Below, one piece after another: positions 5,580 through 6,925 of a stretch of 6,925 bases of DNA; position 1 is the first letter of the stretch, and each line of letters starts with the position of its first letter. Position numbers and translations under genes: made by a program. Source of the stretch: a bacterium (GTDB taxonomy: Bacteria; Electryoneota; Electryoneia; Electryoneales; Electryoneaceae). The notes beneath the pieces are model-generated. The model was not told where the DNA came from. It was given only the letters and a program-made list of their open reading frames with translations, and did no database searches. The DNA is taken from positions 1 through 6,925 of the forward strand of contig WJJA01000070.1 of the NCBI GenBank assembly GCA_014729955.1, read 5' to 3'.

Positions 5580-6925
5580 CGATTCCTTCTTCGGGACACA
5601 CGGGGATTCCTACTTGCACCATCGTCCCCTCTCCCGGTTTGCCCTCGATAGTAAAGACGCCCCCGTGGTGTCGAACACGTTCCTGCATGCCGATCAGCCC
5701 GAAGCTCTGCGTGTCTTCGATTTCTTGGGCCGTGATCCCCCGACCGTTGTCTTTTACTTCAAGCTGCAGCCGTCCGTCAACGATATTCAGATTCACTGTG
5801 ACCGAGTCGGCCTTAGCGTGTCGTGCGACATTGGTCAGTGTCTCCTGTAAAATACGAAAAACAGCGACAGATTTCTGCTTTGTCAGCTCATCTGTGTCCG
5901 CAGGCAGAGTTGCCTCCACTTCAATGTCATACCGCTTGCTGAACTCATCGATTTGCCACTCGATCGCATCGATCAGACCAAGGTCGTCGAGGATGCCGGG
6001 GCGAAGTTCCGCGGACATGCGCTTCACGGAGTCAATCGTGGTATCGATCAGGTCGATCATGGATTGGAACTTTGACTGAATGTTGGCCTCGTTCTGTTCA
6101 AGATGCTTTTCCAGCCAGGAGATGTCCATCTTCAACGCGGTCAACGCCTGGCCCAATTCGTCGTGGAGTTCACGTGAGATCGCCGTACGTTCGTTCTCAC
6201 GCACCTGTTCCATGTGCATCGCCAGCTCGCGCAGCTGCTGTTCGGACTCCTCCAGACGGTCCCGTGCTTCTTTCATATCGGTGATGTCCGCCACGACCCC
6301 AATCATGCCGATCAGTTCGCCCTCATCGTCATACCACGGGCTGTTTACGACATAGCCGGGGAAGGTGGTTCTGTCTTTGCGCATGAAGGTCAGTTCGCCC
6401 TGCCGTCTGTTTCCCGCCACCATGTCAGACCAGAGCAAATCGAGATCCTCATCGGTATCCATGACAGGAATCACGTCTTGTACGGTCCTTCCGATCACTT
6501 CAGAAGCCCGCCAACCGTATAGCGTATGTGCAGCTTCGTTCCAATACCTGATCGTGCCGTCCACGTCTGTTGCGACCACTGCCTGGCCGACACTGTCCAG
6601 CAGCTCCGCCTGGAAACGGATCTGTTGCTCCCGTTCGATTCGTTCGGTGATATCGAGCATGGTACCGACCAGCCCGCGCGGTACGCCCTTGTCGTCGGTG
6701 AACCGCGCTTTCGTGAAGAACACCCGCCGAGTGCTGCCGTCCCGGAACTGAACGCCCGTTTCATAGAATTGCGTCTCACCAGAATGCAGGACCTCAAGAT
6801 CCTTCTGGTAATAGACATCGGCTTTTCCCTTCGGAGCGATGTCATAGACCGACCTGCCGACGATCTGGTCACGGGACAGGCCGAGATACTCGCAGAATGC
6901 CTGGTTGCATTCACGGTATATCATG
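5572..6925 (-). CDS. PAS-PAS sensor histidine kinase, NarX/HisKA_3 type, N-terminus cut by window edge
   Basis: The visible 450 residues begin in the middle of a PAS domain, at the conserved ECNQAF..YLG segment, so the real start lies beyond base 6925. The ATG at 6924 is only the first Met inside the domain. Visible order, numbered from that Met: remainder of PAS 1 (1-95, ending MLDITER), PAS 2 (about 102-222, ending VVADITD), a coiled helix (about 217-245), a HisKA_3 dimerisation domain with phospho-acceptor His254 in SRELHDELGQALTAL, and a NarX-type ATPase domain with N365 (ETLTNVARHA), G1 DNGRG (392-396) and G2 GLIGMQER (409-416). All catalytic motifs are present. No membrane segment is visible, although the missing N-terminus could hold one. 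Its stop overlaps the start of the downstream NarL-type regulator by 8 nt, so that protein is the expected phosphate acceptor. Confidence 0.94.
   Translation of the reverse strand, partial: MIYRECNQAFCEYLGLSRDQIVGRSVYDIAPKGKADVYYQKDLEVLHSGETQFYETGVQFRDGSTRRVFFTKARFTDDKGVPRGLVGTMLDITERIEREQQIRFQAELLDSVGQAVVATDVDGTIRYWNEAAHTLYGWRASEVIGRTVQDVIPVMDTDEDLDLLWSDMVAGNRRQGELTFMRKDRTTFPGYVVNSPWYDDEGELIGMIGVVADITDMKEARDRLEESEQQLRELAMHMEQVRENERTAISRELHDELGQALTALKMDISWLEKHLEQNEANIQSKFQSMIDLIDTTIDSVKRMSAELRPGILDDLGLIDAIEWQIDEFSKRYDIEVEATLPADTDELTKQKSVAVFRILQETLTNVARHAKADSVTVNLNIVDGRLQLEVKDNGRGITAQEIEDTQSFGLIGMQERVRHHGGVFTIEGKPGEGTMVQVGIPVCPEEGIDD

Noticed and set aside
31..6660. Recurrent short DNA motif close to GGTGATGTC/GGTGATATC (near 31, 2133, 2512, 3820, 6280 and 6645)
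   Set aside because: Each copy encodes the conserved Asp-Ile-Thr end of a PAS domain, so it is protein-driven and not a DNA repeat.
1..6925. Mobile elements, CRISPR arrays, toxin-antitoxin or defence genes, RNA genes
   Set aside because: No terminal repeats, transposase motifs, spaced direct repeats or tRNA-like folds were seen. Every gene is a signalling protein.

Overview
This window is a dense block of two-component signalling genes, all on the minus strand, so they read right to left. Codon use, the moderate-to-high GC content and the protein families suggest a proteobacterium, most likely a gammaproteobacterium. That assignment is an inference, because the window has no rRNA or marker gene. 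I see no membrane segments or signal peptides in any of the visible proteins, so the signals sensed are probably cytoplasmic, such as redox state, small ligands or light/chromophores.

Layout in reading order: (1) 6925-5572 is the C-terminal part of a PAS-PAS sensor kinase of the NarX/HisKA_3 type, cut by the window edge. (2) 5579-4947 is its NarL/FixJ-type DNA-binding partner, overlapping the kinase stop by 8 nt. (3) A 267-bp intergenic region (4680-4946) is the only real non-coding stretch. It carries a 19-bp NarL/GacA-like dyad, a smaller palindrome, a weak terminator-like hairpin and a near-perfect Shine-Dalgarno. (4) 4679-4281 is a stand-alone receiver of NarL type with no output domain. 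(5) 4267-1346 is a 973-residue soluble kinase with the order PAS-GAF-GAF-PAS-PAS-HisKA-HATPase and no receiver of its own. (6) 1308-865 is a stand-alone Rcp1-like receiver. (7) 849-1 is a REC-PAS protein that runs off the left edge; its output domain is not visible.

Reading of the system: genes 1 and 2 form a classical kinase/transcription-factor pair. Genes 4-7 form a second, tightly spaced operon with one multi-sensor kinase and up to three possible receiver targets: the NarL-type REC, the Rcp1-like REC and the REC-PAS protein. The intergenic dyad resembles the operators of GacA/NarL-class regulators, so the first pair may control transcription of the second operon. Two different proteins carry a PAS domain with the same conserved cysteine signature (Cys-x10-Cys within GF-x2-PC), which suggests a shared redox or metal cue. 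None of these families is new individually. The combination and the intergenic control region are the parts most worth checking.
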